Shown here in pieces: positions 42,447 through 51,747 of a DNA stretch of 64,000 bases. The notes below the pieces were generated by a model that did no database searches, was not told the DNA's origin, and saw nothing but the letters and a program-made list of their open reading frames with translations. The stretch is from Proteiniphilum sp. UBA5384 (GTDB lineage: Bacteria; Bacteroidota; Bacteroidia; Bacteroidales; Dysgonomonadaceae), in NCBI RefSeq assembly GCF_002410825.1, contig NZ_DHOS01000052.1, forward strand, positions 190,424 to 254,423, read 5' to 3'. The position numbers and the translations under genes were made by a program. Numbering within the stretch: the stretch's first letter is position 1; every line of letters begins with the position of its first letter.

Positions 42447-43556
42447 TCACACTAATTGATACATTCCACCGGGAAGTGATGTGACAATATTTCTTACTTC
42501 CAATTCCAGCAATGTCATAAACAATTCCGATACCGGAATATTGAGTTCGATGGCCAAGGTGTTCACATGCATGGCTCCCTTTTCATTGAGTTTTTCGAAT
42601 AGTATCGACTCTTCTTCCGATAGTTCGGGGAAGAGGTCTTGCTGTATCGGGATAGATTGCTTCTTATCGGGTTCCCATCCCATGTGAGAAATAAAACCGT
42701 TGATGCTTTGAAAGAGAATGGCTTTGTTGTCCGATATCAACCTGTTGCAACCGGTCGACATTTTATCGCGGATACGGCCCGGTATAGCGAAAACCTCCCT
42801 GTAGTAAGAGTTGGCAATGTCGGCGGTAGTAAGTGATCCTCCCTTCTCAGCCGATTCAATCACTACGACCGCATCCGCCATGCCGGCGACGATACGGTTG
42901 CGCTTCACGAAATTGTGCTTGTCAGGATTGGTCCCGCTGGAAAATTCGGTAAGTAGCGCTCCTTGTTGCAACATCTCCACAGCTGTCTGCCGGTGTATCT
43001 GGGGATAGATGCGGTCCAGACCGTGTGCCAGTACGGCCACAGTGGAGAGGTGGTGCTTCAATGCTGCCCGGTGGGCACAGATGTCGATACCATACGCCAG
43101 TCCGCTGATGACCTGTACGTCGGGGATCCTGCGTGATAGCTCTTCGATGAACTCCTTACAAAAATCTTCACCATATCGGGTGGAGTTGCGTGTGCCCACC
43201 ACACTGATGGTCTTTTGGTGGTTGAAATCGGCATTGCCTCTGGCATAGAGCAACAGGGGTGCGTCAATACACTGGGTAAGCCGTTGGGGATAATCGTCGT
43301 CGGTAAAGAAGAAGAGCCTTAGTTTATTGTTCTCCACGAATGCCAACTCTTTTTCTGCTTTTTTCAGTACTTCCGGATCACGAATCTCATTGATCAACCG
43401 TCTTGAGATGCGGGGAATGGCTTCCAGCTTGCGGACATCCTCTTTGAAGATCGCCTCCTCGTCGCCTATCACCTGCATCAAAGTGCGGGCGTGCATCACT
43501 CCCACGCCTTTGATCTGTGTGAGCGCTATCCGGTATAGGTCTTTATTCGTGCGCAT
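42447..43556 (-). CDS. dprA: DNA processing protein DprA
   Basis: DprA loads RecA onto incoming single-stranded DNA during natural transformation and also protects internal single strands. The 369-residue protein has an N-terminal helix-hairpin-helix segment (about 1-60, IKGVGVMHARTLMQV), a Rossmann-like domain with SVVGTRNSTRYG and SGLAYGIDICAHRAAL, the GGSLTTA motif, and a C-terminal winged helix (about 305-369). That is the full-length three-domain form. It lies upstream of recA and downstream of a thioesterase gene (57-base gap), all on the minus strand. Its presence alone does not prove competence; no other competence genes are in the window. Confidence 0.93.
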   Translation of the reverse strand: MRTNKDLYRIALTQIKGVGVMHARTLMQVIGDEEAIFKEDVRKLEAIPRISRRLINEIRDPEVLKKAEKELAFVENNKLRLFFFTDDDYPQRLTQCIDAPLLLYARGNADFNHQKTISVVGTRNSTRYGEDFCKEFIEELSRRIPDVQVISGLAYGIDICAHRAALKHHLSTVAVLAHGLDRIYPQIHRQTAVEMLQQGALLTEFSSGTNPDKHNFVKRNRIVAGMADAVVVIESAEKGGSLTTADIANSYYREVFAIPGRIRDKMSTGCNRLISDNKAILFQSINGFISHMGWEPDKKQSIPIQQDLFPELSEEESILFEKLNEKGAMHVNTLAIELNIPVSELFMTLLELEVRNIVTSLPGGMYQLV

Positions 43557-43565
43557 GGCTCTGAA

Positions 43566-43584
43566 ATTACCAATTACTAACTAA
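43566..43584 (+). repeat. AT-rich dispersed repeat, copy upstream of dprA
   Basis: ATTACCAATTACTAACTAA resembles the copies at 17886 and 41139; it fills much of the 57-base gap before dprA. Confidence 0.4.
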
Positions 43585-43613
43585 AACAAAAAACACTTAG
43601 TCTCCCAGTCCCT

Positions 43614-44015
43614 TTAAATATATTCCGCGAACGCTTCATCAAATATTTCAGGTTGCGACAATTTGCCGTTCACCAGATTCACCACCTCGATCTTTGCCTT
43701 GGCGCACACTGTATTGTCTGATAGGCGAATGATCTTCTGATGGAAAATATATTTCACGCCTACTCTTTCGATACGATGTACCGTACAATTGAACTCATCC
43801 ATGCCAATCAAAGGGACTTTATACCGAATCTCCACCTGTGAGACTACCGCATCAATCCCCTGCAAATGCAATTCATGAAAATTGAGTCCTACTTTTTCCA
43901 GGAACTCATGTCGTGTTACCTCGAAATAATGCTGATAATTAGCATTGTTTACATGTCCCTGCGTGTCACACTCATAGTCACGCACCTTCATCTTATAGGT
44001 GAAAATTGGATCCAT
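43614..44015 (-). CDS. Acyl-CoA thioesterase, 4HBT/YbgC type
   Basis: The 133-residue hotdog-fold enzyme hydrolyses acyl-CoA thioesters. The signature VRDYECDTQGHVNNANY carries the conserved Asp (Asp17), and the strand IRYKVPLIGMDEFNCTV follows. I start at 44015 because AAAGGAG lies about 12 bases upstream and MDPIFTYKMKVRDYECD aligns with family starts. The open frame extends to 44114 and would overlap purL, adding 33 residues with no family similarity. It lies 38 bases after purL and before dprA. Substrate length cannot be predicted; YbgC-like proteins also affect envelope integrity in other bacteria. Confidence 0.88.
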   Translation of the reverse strand: MDPIFTYKMKVRDYECDTQGHVNNANYQHYFEVTRHEFLEKVGLNFHELHLQGIDAVVSQVEIRYKVPLIGMDEFNCTVHRIERVGVKYIFHQKIIRLSDNTVCAKAKIEVVNLVNGKLSQPEIFDEAFAEYI

Positions 44016-44053
44016 TGATTTTTCGTCTCCTTTCCTGATTCTATGTATCCGTT

Positions 44054-47000
44054 TTATTTCTTTTGAACATTTTCTTTTATCCACTCCCTTGCATTGGCGA
44101 ACGCTTCCATCCACGGGGTTACCTCATGCTTGCGGTAAGCGTGAGGATACCATGCGTTTTGCCAGGGGAAGATGGATCGTTCGGGGTGCGGCATCATCGC
44201 CAGATGGCGTCCATCACGGGAGCAGACGGCTGCCGTGGCATAGTCGGAACCGTTGGGGTTACCGGGGTATTCGTCGTAGAGGTATTTCGCTGCGATGTGA
44301 TAAGCTGATTCGGGTTCGGGCAACCGGAAACGGCCTTCCCCATGGGCTACCCAAACGCCGAGTTTTGTGCCTTCGAGCGACTTGAGCATTACCGAATTGT
44401 TTCCGGGGATCTCTAAACTTACAAAAGTGGATTCAAATTTTTGAGACAGATTGTGTTGCATCTTGGGGTGGTTATCGCCCATCTCGGGATAGATCAATCC
44501 TAACTCCATCAGCAGCTGGCACCCGTTACAAATGCCAAGGCTCAGTGTGTCTTCGCGGGCGAAAAAATTATTCAGTGCCGTTTTTGCTTTTTCGTTATAT
44601 CGGAAACCTCCGGCCCATCCCTTGGCGGAACCCAACACATCGGAGTTGGAAAAGCCTCCACAGAAGACGGCAAACTGTACATCTTCCAATGTCTCACGAC
44701 CGGAGGTAAGGTCGGTCATATGAACATCTTTTACTTCGAAGCCGGCCAGCCAAAGCGTATAGGCCATCTCCCGTTCTCCATTGGTGCCTTTCTCCCGGAT
44801 AATGGCAGCGGTAAGACCTGATCTTTCTTGTCGCCGGGGGATCAATCCCAAGTCTTCCATTTTTCCTGTAAAGGAAGGGTGGAACCCAAAGTGGAGGGGC
44901 TGGTTTTTATAATTTTCGAAACGTTGTGTAGCACAGGTTTCCCCGCTCTGCTTACGGTCGAGCAGGTAGGAGGTCTTGTACCAGATATCCCGCAGGTGAT
45001 TGATATCGAATTCTTTGTGGAAAGAGTCTTTGATGATTATCAATTTTCGCTCTTCTATCGGGCGGGCTATGATTGCCGCTCCTACGCCGTAATCCTGCAG
45101 GATTTTTTCTACCAGATGGTGGTGTTTCACCTGTATGATTACTCCCGGATTCTCGGAGAAGAGTATTTTTATAAGATCTGCATGACGGATCTTGTCGAAG
45201 CGTGCTTCCAGTCCCCCTTGCGGATTGGCAAAACACATCTCGAGCATGGCGGTGATCATCCCCCCCGCCGAGATATCATGACCGGCAAGAATCAATCCGC
45301 GATTCACTAACTCCTGTACAGCGGCGAATGCGTTTTTGAAATACTCGGCATCGGTCACGGTTGGCGCTTCGTTTCCTATTTTACTCATCGTCTGTGCAAA
45401 TGCCGATCCTCCCAACTTGAAAGTGTCGAATGAAAAATCAATATAGTAAACGTAAGTACCTCTTATATATGCCAGGACAGGAGATACAATTTTGCGGATA
45501 TTTTTTACTTCGGCAGCAGCGGAGATAATGACCGTTCCCGGAGAATATACTTTATCGTCGCCATACTTTTGTGTCATCGAGAGCGAGTCTTTTCCGGTAG
45601 GGATGTTGATACCCAGATCACATGCGAAGTCGGAACAGGCTTCCACGGCTTTATAGAGCCGGGCATCCTCTCCGGAATTACGGCATGGCCACATCCAGTT
45701 GGCACTGAGCGAGACGGAGGGTAATCCGTCGGAGAGCGGTGCGAAAACAATATTGGTAAGTGCTTCGGCCACTGCCATTACAGAACCGGCGGCAGGGTCT
45801 ATCATGGCTACTTGGGGTGCATGCCCCAATGAGGTTGCCATACCAGCATAACCATTATAGTCGAGTGCGATGGCACCACAGTCGCTCAGCGGTAGTTGTA
45901 TCTCTCCCTGACATTGTTGGCGGGCGATTTTTCCGGTCACGGAGCGGTCTACTTTGTTGGTAAGCCAATCCTTGCAGGCGACGCTTTCTAATTTGAGTAC
46001 ATTTTCTATATAGGTGTTGAGTGATTCTTGGTCGTATTCGGGCGCACTGTATGCTTCGGTGATGGTGCTGTCTTCCATGATGGTGACGGGTGGCTTTCCG
46101 AAGAAATCCTCCAATTCCATGTCAATGGGGCAGGAGCCGTCCGTTCGGCGGAAGGTGAATTTCATATCCCCTGTGGTTTCACCTACCACATACATGGGTG
46201 ACCGTTCACGGGAGGCGATACGCTCTATGCGGTCTATATCTTTTTGTTCTACCAGCAAACCCATCCGTTCCTGGCTTTCATTTCCTATAATTTCCCTAGC
46301 GGAGAGCGTTTCATCTCCCACAGGCAGTTTGTCCATTTCGATAACACCTCCTGTCTGTTCCACCAGTTCTGACAGGCAATTCAAATGGCCGCCCGCACCA
46401 TGGTCATGGATGGAGACAATGGGGTTTTCATCGGATTCAGCCAGTGAGCGGATCACGTTGGCCACACGTTTTTGCATCTCGGGATTGGCTCGTTGCACGG
46501 CATTGAGTTCAATGCCGGCGGAATATTCGCCTGTATTGACCGACGAAACGGCACCACCACCCATGCCGATGCGATAATTATCACCGCCGAGTACTATCAC
46601 CTTTTCACCGCTTTCCGGTTCGCCTTTTTTTGCATCGCGCTTATTGGCATAACCGACACCGCCGGCAAGCATGATCACCTTATCGTAACCGAACTTCTTG
46701 TCGTTTTCGGCATGCTCCAGGGTGAGTACCGATCCGCAGATTAACGGCTGTCCGAATTTATTCCCGAAGTCGGATGCTCCGTTGGAAGCTTTGATAAGTA
46801 TCTGCTCAGGCGTCTGGTAGAGCCATGGGCGTGGAGACATCGTTTGTTCCCATGCGCGACCCTCTTCGAGTCGTGGGTAGGAGGTCATATAAATGGCTGT
46901 TCCTGCCACCGGAAGCGAACCTTTCCCCCCGGCTAACCGGTCACGAATTTCGCCACCCGTACCGGTAGACGCTCCATTGAATGGTTCTACGGTAGTGGGA

Positions 47001-47755
47001 AAGTTATGAGTCTCGGCTTTGAGCGAAAGTACACTTTCCACCTCTTTGATCCGGAAGAAGTCGGGTTTGTCGCCGCTTGCTGGGGCGAACTGCTGTATGA
47101 TGGGTCCTTGTACGAAAGCCACATTATCCTTGTAAGCTGAAATAAGGTTGTTGGGGTTGATGGTAGATGTTTTCCTGATCAGTTGAAAAAGTGTCATCTC
47201 TTTTTCTTCACCATCGATCACGAATTTACCGTTGAATATCTTGTGGCGGCAGTGCTCGGAATTTACCTGCGAGAATCCGAATACTTCGCTGTCGGTCAAT
47301 TTGCGTCCCATCTTTTGGCTGACGTTATTGAGGTAGTCGATTTCTTCATTACTCAGAGCCAATCCCTCTGCTTGATTATAAGCCGAGATATCGTCAATAT
47401 ATATGATTTCTTCGGGTTGTAGGTCGATCGTGAAAACAGACTGATCCAGTTTGTCATATTTGCGTTGCAGCATCGGATCAAATTCAACTGTATCATTTTC
47501 TGTATAGGGCGTATATTCTTCGATACGAGCGATGCCTCCGATACCCATATTCTGGGTAATTTCCACTGCACAGGTGCTCCAGGGAGTGATCATCTCACGG
47601 CGGGGACCGATAAAGAGTTGTTGGATACTATCTACGGGGAGCATTTCTGCCTCGCCGAACAACCAGATCAGTTTTTTAATATCTTCAGGAGAGAATTCCG
47701 AATTGGTTTGTACAGCGATTACGCTTTTGGAGGGAGTTTTGAAAAATGTGATCAT
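44054..47755 (-). CDS. purL: Phosphoribosylformylglycinamidine synthase, large single-chain form
   Basis: The 1233-residue enzyme carries out the fourth step of purine synthesis, using glutamine as nitrogen donor. It combines an N-terminal PurS-like region, the two ATP-binding AIR-synthase repeats (SLKAETHNFPTTVEPFNGAS and FGFSQVNSEHCRHKIF are diagnostic) and a C-terminal class I glutaminase with the nucleophile Cys in LGICNGCQ (about residue 1071) and the catalytic His in PHPERS (about 1188). This is the long PurL form, not the split PurSQL. A divergent promoter pair separates it from the LysE-type gene. The thioesterase and dprA genes follow. Confidence 0.97.
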   Translation of the reverse strand: MITFFKTPSKSVIAVQTNSEFSPEDIKKLIWLFGEAEMLPVDSIQQLFIGPRREMITPWSTCAVEITQNMGIGGIARIEEYTPYTENDTVEFDPMLQRKYDKLDQSVFTIDLQPEEIIYIDDISAYNQAEGLALSNEEIDYLNNVSQKMGRKLTDSEVFGFSQVNSEHCRHKIFNGKFVIDGEEKEMTLFQLIRKTSTINPNNLISAYKDNVAFVQGPIIQQFAPASGDKPDFFRIKEVESVLSLKAETHNFPTTVEPFNGASTGTGGEIRDRLAGGKGSLPVAGTAIYMTSYPRLEEGRAWEQTMSPRPWLYQTPEQILIKASNGASDFGNKFGQPLICGSVLTLEHAENDKKFGYDKVIMLAGGVGYANKRDAKKGEPESGEKVIVLGGDNYRIGMGGGAVSSVNTGEYSAGIELNAVQRANPEMQKRVANVIRSLAESDENPIVSIHDHGAGGHLNCLSELVEQTGGVIEMDKLPVGDETLSAREIIGNESQERMGLLVEQKDIDRIERIASRERSPMYVVGETTGDMKFTFRRTDGSCPIDMELEDFFGKPPVTIMEDSTITEAYSAPEYDQESLNTYIENVLKLESVACKDWLTNKVDRSVTGKIARQQCQGEIQLPLSDCGAIALDYNGYAGMATSLGHAPQVAMIDPAAGSVMAVAEALTNIVFAPLSDGLPSVSLSANWMWPCRNSGEDARLYKAVEACSDFACDLGINIPTGKDSLSMTQKYGDDKVYSPGTVIISAAAEVKNIRKIVSPVLAYIRGTYVYYIDFSFDTFKLGGSAFAQTMSKIGNEAPTVTDAEYFKNAFAAVQELVNRGLILAGHDISAGGMITAMLEMCFANPQGGLEARFDKIRHADLIKILFSENPGVIIQVKHHHLVEKILQDYGVGAAIIARPIEERKLIIIKDSFHKEFDINHLRDIWYKTSYLLDRKQSGETCATQRFENYKNQPLHFGFHPSFTGKMEDLGLIPRRQERSGLTAAIIREKGTNGEREMAYTLWLAGFEVKDVHMTDLTSGRETLEDVQFAVFCGGFSNSDVLGSAKGWAGGFRYNEKAKTALNNFFAREDTLSLGICNGCQLLMELGLIYPEMGDNHPKMQHNLSQKFESTFVSLEIPGNNSVMLKSLEGTKLGVWVAHGEGRFRLPEPESAYHIAAKYLYDEYPGNPNGSDYATAAVCSRDGRHLAMMPHPERSIFPWQNAWYPHAYRKHEVTPWMEAFANAREWIKENVQKK

Positions 47756-47785
47756 ATCTCTTTTTTATCAATCTGAATTGAGTCA

Positions 47786-47793
47786 CAAAGTTA
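47786..47793 (-). promoter_or_regulatory. -7 element of purL
   Basis: Minus-strand TAACTTTG ends 30 bases before the purL ATG. The -33 match is poor. Confidence 0.5.
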
Positions 47794-47802
47794 ATAAACT
47801 TT

Positions 47803-47833
47803 TTTGTCCTTTTTAATAATGAATGTACCTTTG
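47803..47833 (+). promoter_or_regulatory. Promoter of the LysE-type exporter gene
   Basis: TTTG (47803-47806), exactly 19 bases, then TACCTTTG (47826-47833): a full consensus. It lies inside the longer open frame that begins at 47823 and so fixes the start of the gene at 47874. Confidence 0.75.
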
Positions 47834-47873
47834 CATCGGAAATTTAGAGTCATATCTCTGCAAAGAACAGTAT

Positions 47874-48509
47874 ATGTTCGAAACAATCGCCAAAGGGTTT
47901 CTTATTGGATTGTTAGTCTCTGCCCCCATGGGACCGATAAATATGCTGGTTATTCAAAGAACGCTTAACCGGGGTTGGAGACATGGTTTTTCGACAGGAT
48001 TGGGAGCGATGCTGTCGGATTTGATATATGTATTGATCACATTGATAGGGCTGAGTTTAGTATCCGATTTTTTTGACAGTTATGAGCAAACGATACAAAG
48101 AGTGGGTAGCGTGGTCCTTTTCTTCTTCGGCCTTATGGTATTCCGTGCCAATCCTTTGAGAGACTGGACTCCCGATCAGTTATGTCCAGAAACGCGTTAT
48201 GTAAGGGATTTTATTTCATCGTTTTTACTTACATTTTCCAATGTAGCGATTATCTTGGTTCTTATGGGGCTTTATGCCCATTTTTCGTTTAACCCTCTGG
48301 GTGATGGAAAAAGTTTTTTTATTGCCGGATTAACCGGGATTATCATGGCTACATTTGGATGGTGGTTTTTTCTCACGACTATGATTTCCCGCTTGCGCAA
48401 ACATTTTAATCGCAAAGGATTGGTATTATTGAACCGGACAGTAGGCCTCATTTTGATGCTGTTGGGAGTAGGGGAAATTATTCTGTCGCTTTTTCCCGGA
48501 TTATTATAG
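47874..48509 (+). CDS. LysE/RhtB-family amino-acid exporter
   Basis: The 211-residue inner-membrane protein has about six hydrophobic helices and the opening FLIGLLVSAPMGPINMLVIQRTLNRGWRHGFSTGLGAMLSD, typical of the LysE superfamily (SPGP-like loop after helix 1). These proteins expel amino acids or related small molecules; the substrate is not predictable. The frame opens at 47823, but the promoter lies within that extension, so the ATG at 47874 (MFETIAKGFL) is the start. Transcribed alone; divergent from purL and convergent with the phosphodiesterase gene (34-base gap). Confidence 0.88.
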   Translation: MFETIAKGFLIGLLVSAPMGPINMLVIQRTLNRGWRHGFSTGLGAMLSDLIYVLITLIGLSLVSDFFDSYEQTIQRVGSVVLFFFGLMVFRANPLRDWTPDQLCPETRYVRDFISSFLLTFSNVAIILVLMGLYAHFSFNPLGDGKSFFIAGLTGIIMATFGWWFFLTTMISRLRKHFNRKGLVLLNRTVGLILMLLGVGEIILSLFPGLL

Positions 48510-48543
48510 CTTTTCCTGTACCCTTCGTTTCCCAGTCACCACT

Positions 48544-49041
48544 TTATCCCTGTTTCCCGATCTCGATAACTTCCAAATCACTGATATTACCTTCGTCCAG
48601 CACAAAACGGAGTAAAGTGCGTACCTGATGGAAGCCGTATTTTCCCGCAGCACCGGGATTCATGTGAAGACATCCCAGTTTTTTATCGTACATCACTTTC
48701 AGTATATGGGAGTGTCCAGCAATAAACAGTTTTGGGGGGTTGGCATGTAATTTTGGAAGGACGGCCGGATTGTAGCGGCCGGGATAACCGCCGATATGGG
48801 TGATCATCACATCTACTCCTTCAAGGGTAAAACGCAAGGTATGAGGATATGCCCTGCGGACAGCCGCATCGTCGATATTGCCATACACAGCGCGAAAGGG
48901 CTTGAATGCTTCGAACTGCTGTGCCAGAGCAAGCGAACCGATGTCACCGGCATGCCATATTTCGTCGCACGGGGCAAAATATGTCTCGAATTTGGGATCC
49001 CAATAGCCATGGGTGTCTGAGAGTAGTCCTATTTTTTGCAT
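48544..49041 (-). CDS. YfcE/MJ0936-type metallophosphodiesterase
   Basis: The 165-residue product has the metallophosphatase motifs in order: LLSDTHG (Asp9 and His11), HAGDIG, YGNIDD, MITHIGGYPG and IAGHSHILK, which together bind two metal ions. Relatives are small cytoplasmic phosphodiesterases of uncertain natural substrate. The open frame extends to 49101, but a perfect promoter at 49056-49086 lies inside it, so the start is the ATG at 49041 (MQKIGLLSDTHG), 15 bases downstream of the -7 box. It is divergent from ppk1; a shared role in phosphate metabolism is possible but only inferred. Confidence 0.9.
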   Translation of the reverse strand: MQKIGLLSDTHGYWDPKFETYFAPCDEIWHAGDIGSLALAQQFEAFKPFRAVYGNIDDAAVRRAYPHTLRFTLEGVDVMITHIGGYPGRYNPAVLPKLHANPPKLFIAGHSHILKVMYDKKLGCLHMNPGAAGKYGFHQVRTLLRFVLDEGNISDLEVIEIGKQG

Positions 49042-49055
49042 TTTTTTTATTCGTT

Positions 49056-49086
49056 CAAAGTTATTATTTTTATCGCATAATTCAAA
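49056..49086 (-). promoter_or_regulatory. Promoter of the phosphodiesterase gene
   Basis: Minus-strand TTTG (49083-49086), 19 bases, then TAACTTTG (49056-49063): a full consensus match that fixes the start codon at 49041. Confidence 0.75.
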
Positions 49087-49104
49087 AAGGATCGAATTCA
49101 AAAT

Positions 49105-51183
49105 ATGAACAATTCCATATATAGATATTTTAAACGTGATATTAGTTGGCTGTCATTTAATTACCGTGTTCTCTTAGAGGCCAGGGATAAGCGGTTACCG
49201 GTATATGAGCGGATTAAATTTCTCTCCATCTATGCTTCTAACCTGGAAGAATTTTACAAGGTACGTGTTTCGGGGTACCACAGTTCACTGCTTGAAAGTA
49301 TCAAACGTGACGAGTCTGTGGAGGAGGCGATGAAGACCATCGTCCAGATTAACAAGGAGGTCACGGCTCAGGAAAAGGAATATGATGATATTTTTAATAA
49401 GATGATATTGCCGGAATTAAAACGTAATAGCATTATCCTCTATCAGACAGATAAGGTGGAACCGTTCCATCAGGAGTATGTGAGGAAATATTTCAATGAA
49501 GAGGTATTTCCTTATTTGCAGCCGATGATCATTCAAAAGGATGATATCCATTCATTTATTCAGGATGGTCGCATTTATCAGGTAATCAGCCTGTTGAAGC
49601 GAAAGAAGAAACAGGAAAGGCAGCGATATACCTATGCCATCATGAAAATCCCTTACACTAAAATTCCCCGCTTCATAGAGCTCCCTTCGCACAATGGCAA
49701 TTATTATATCCTATTTATTGATGATGTGATCAAGGCCAATATGCAGAGTGTATTCCCGGGATATCAGATTGTAGATTGTTTCAGCATTAAAATTTCCCGT
49801 GATGCCGATTTTTCCCTGGAGGATGAGGACCAAAAAGACATTGCGGGGGAGATTCTGCGCAAGGTGCGTAAACGAAAGATAGGGGCAGTCACCCGGTTTC
49901 AATATGATAAGGATATGCCGGATTATTTTCTAAAATACCTCTGTGATGCTTATGAGATTGAAGAGGAAGAGTTACTTCCTTCCGGGCGTTACTTGAACAG
50001 GGCAGATCTTTCCAAGTTACCCAATCCTGTGGGAGATTCACTGAAACAGCATCTTCCGCAACCGCTTCGTATACCTGAAGTAGAAGCCAATAGTTCTATT
50101 CTTCGGGTATTGCGGAAACAAGATGTATTGCTGCATTTTCCCTACCAGTCGTTCGATTATCTATTGCGGTTCCTTCTACAGGCGGCATTCGATCCTAAAG
50201 TGTTGGAGATAAAGGTGACCCAATATAGGGTGGCAGAGAATTCAGCCGTGATTAACAGCTTGATAAGCGCTGCTAAGAACGGAAAAAAGGTGACAGTCTT
50301 TGTCGAACTGAAAGCTCGGTTCGATGAGATGAACAATTATCTTACCTCCGAACTGATGCAACAGGCAGGGGTGAAGATCATTTACAGCCTGCCGGGGCTG
50401 AAAGTACACGCCAAACTGGCTTATGTACGTAAGCGCAGTAATGATCCGGATGAGCCTATTAAGGGATATGCATATCTGGGAACGGGCAATTTCAACGAGA
50501 AGACAGCCCGTATCTATTCCGACAAGGGACTGCTCACCTCCAATAAAGAATTTATTAGGGATATCGATGAGGTATTCCGGGTATTGGAAGGGAAACCTTA
50601 CATGCATAATTTCAAGCATCTTTTGGTAACACAGTTCAATATGCTTCCCGAGATCCACAGGATGATCGAACGGGAGATTAATCAGGTGAAAAAGGGCGGC
50701 ATCGGTTATATCATATTGAAAATGAATAGTCTGGAGGATAGGGGGATGATCGATGCGCTTTACAGGGCCAGTGAAGTGGGAGTAAAGATAGACCTGATCA
50801 TACGTGGTATCTGTTGTCTGGTACCCAACCAGCCGTACAGTAAAAATATCACGGTGACCCGTATCGTGGATGCCTATCTCGAGCATGCACGGGTCTGGTA
50901 CTTCTTTAATGGTGGAGAAGAGGATATCTTCCTGACATCGGCTGATTGGATGGGACGGAACCTGCATCGCCGTATTGAAGTGGCTTTCCCCATATATACT
51001 GAATTGTTGAAACGACAGATCATCGATATATTAAAAATACAACTTGAAGACAACCAAAGCGCTGTCCGGATTGATGAAAACCTGCAAAACGTCTTCAAAC
51101 GGGATACGGCTCCGGCTGATGCTCCTGCTGTGCGCGCACAGCAGGCAATTTATGAGTATCTGAAGAAACTGACCGGGCAGTAA
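49105..51183 (+). CDS. ppk1: Polyphosphate kinase 1
   Basis: The 692-residue enzyme makes and breaks polyphosphate using ATP. The N-terminal domain opens with FKRDISWLSFNYRVL and NLEEFYKVRVSGYHS. The catalytic phospholipase-D-like halves carry the His that is phosphorylated in LKVHAKLAYV (His435) and the second His in YLEHARVWYF (His594). Length and motifs are standard. Only a weak TATTTTTA box (49065-49072) is seen as promoter. The nearby pfp (which uses PPi) and the divergent phosphodiesterase suggest active phosphoanhydride metabolism, but no functional link is shown. Confidence 0.96.
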   Translation: MNNSIYRYFKRDISWLSFNYRVLLEARDKRLPVYERIKFLSIYASNLEEFYKVRVSGYHSSLLESIKRDESVEEAMKTIVQINKEVTAQEKEYDDIFNKMILPELKRNSIILYQTDKVEPFHQEYVRKYFNEEVFPYLQPMIIQKDDIHSFIQDGRIYQVISLLKRKKKQERQRYTYAIMKIPYTKIPRFIELPSHNGNYYILFIDDVIKANMQSVFPGYQIVDCFSIKISRDADFSLEDEDQKDIAGEILRKVRKRKIGAVTRFQYDKDMPDYFLKYLCDAYEIEEEELLPSGRYLNRADLSKLPNPVGDSLKQHLPQPLRIPEVEANSSILRVLRKQDVLLHFPYQSFDYLLRFLLQAAFDPKVLEIKVTQYRVAENSAVINSLISAAKNGKKVTVFVELKARFDEMNNYLTSELMQQAGVKIIYSLPGLKVHAKLAYVRKRSNDPDEPIKGYAYLGTGNFNEKTARIYSDKGLLTSNKEFIRDIDEVFRVLEGKPYMHNFKHLLVTQFNMLPEIHRMIEREINQVKKGGIGYIILKMNSLEDRGMIDALYRASEVGVKIDLIIRGICCLVPNQPYSKNITVTRIVDAYLEHARVWYFFNGGEEDIFLTSADWMGRNLHRRIEVAFPIYTELLKRQIIDILKIQLEDNQSAVRIDENLQNVFKRDTAPADAPAVRAQQAIYEYLKKLTGQ

Positions 51184-51209
51184 GATGAATTGTAATGAAT
51201 ATGGCGTGC

Positions 51210-51630
51210 TCATACTACCATATAACGCACGGTTAATCCAATAACTCGGATCCATGGTATCTCATTTGCCTTGATGGCTCCTTTCCATGCGGATTCCTGA
51301 GAATCCAATGAAATGCCTACAATTTCCAGACCCTTATCCCTATACTCGTTATATAGGTCTCTTAGCCGGGGCATTTCCCGTATACAAGGACCACACCATG
51401 AGGCCCAGAAATCCAGGAGTACCAGTCTTTTTTGGGGTATAAGGGTGAAAAGTGTAAAAGACTTTCCACCTACTGTTTTTTCTGTAAAGTCGATATAAGA
51501 AGAGCCCGAAGTTAGAAAAGAGATTTCTGGTATAGCTTTCTTCAAGAATGGATCGGTTAATTTGCCTTTGACTATTTCCGTTCTGGAATTTAGATCTTCT
51601 GACAGCAGATAAAGACGTCTTTCAATATAC
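51210..51630 (-). pseudogene. Truncated TlpA/ResA-like thioredoxin remnant
   Basis: The minus-strand frame encodes a recognisable thioredoxin-like core: KTVGGKSFTLFTLIPQKRLV, LLDFWASWCGPCIREMPRL with the Cys-Gly-Pro-Cys site, and EIVGISLDSQESAWKGAI. It breaks after EIPWIRVIGL and stops (51210-51212); the expected YGV..IPTTFLID end, with its cis-proline, is missing or in another frame, and ppk1 ends only 27 bases away. At the other end there is no start codon with a signal peptide: the open frame continues into the leader and coding region of the divergent glycosyltransferase. It is a decayed fragment of a periplasmic thiol-disulphide oxidoreductase, cut at both ends. Confidence 0.65.
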
Positions 51631-51684
51631 CATGTATGCCCAATGAATCGGCCAATATTTATAATAAACCAAAATAAATTATTG

Positions 51685-51692
51685 TATTTTTG
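51685..51692 (+). promoter_or_regulatory. -7 element of the glycosyltransferase gene
   Basis: TATTTTTG lies 55 bases before the ATG at 51748 and downstream of the longer open frame's first ATG (51643), supporting the shorter start. Confidence 0.5.
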
Positions 51693-51747
51693 TACTGCCT
51701 TACATCGGCGCGAAATAGGAGATAAACAATACAAAAAGAACTCAGTT

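Noticed and set aside
43614..44114. 166-residue version of the thioesterase
   Set aside because: The extension overlaps purL; the start at 44015 has a good ribosome-binding sequence and aligns with the family.
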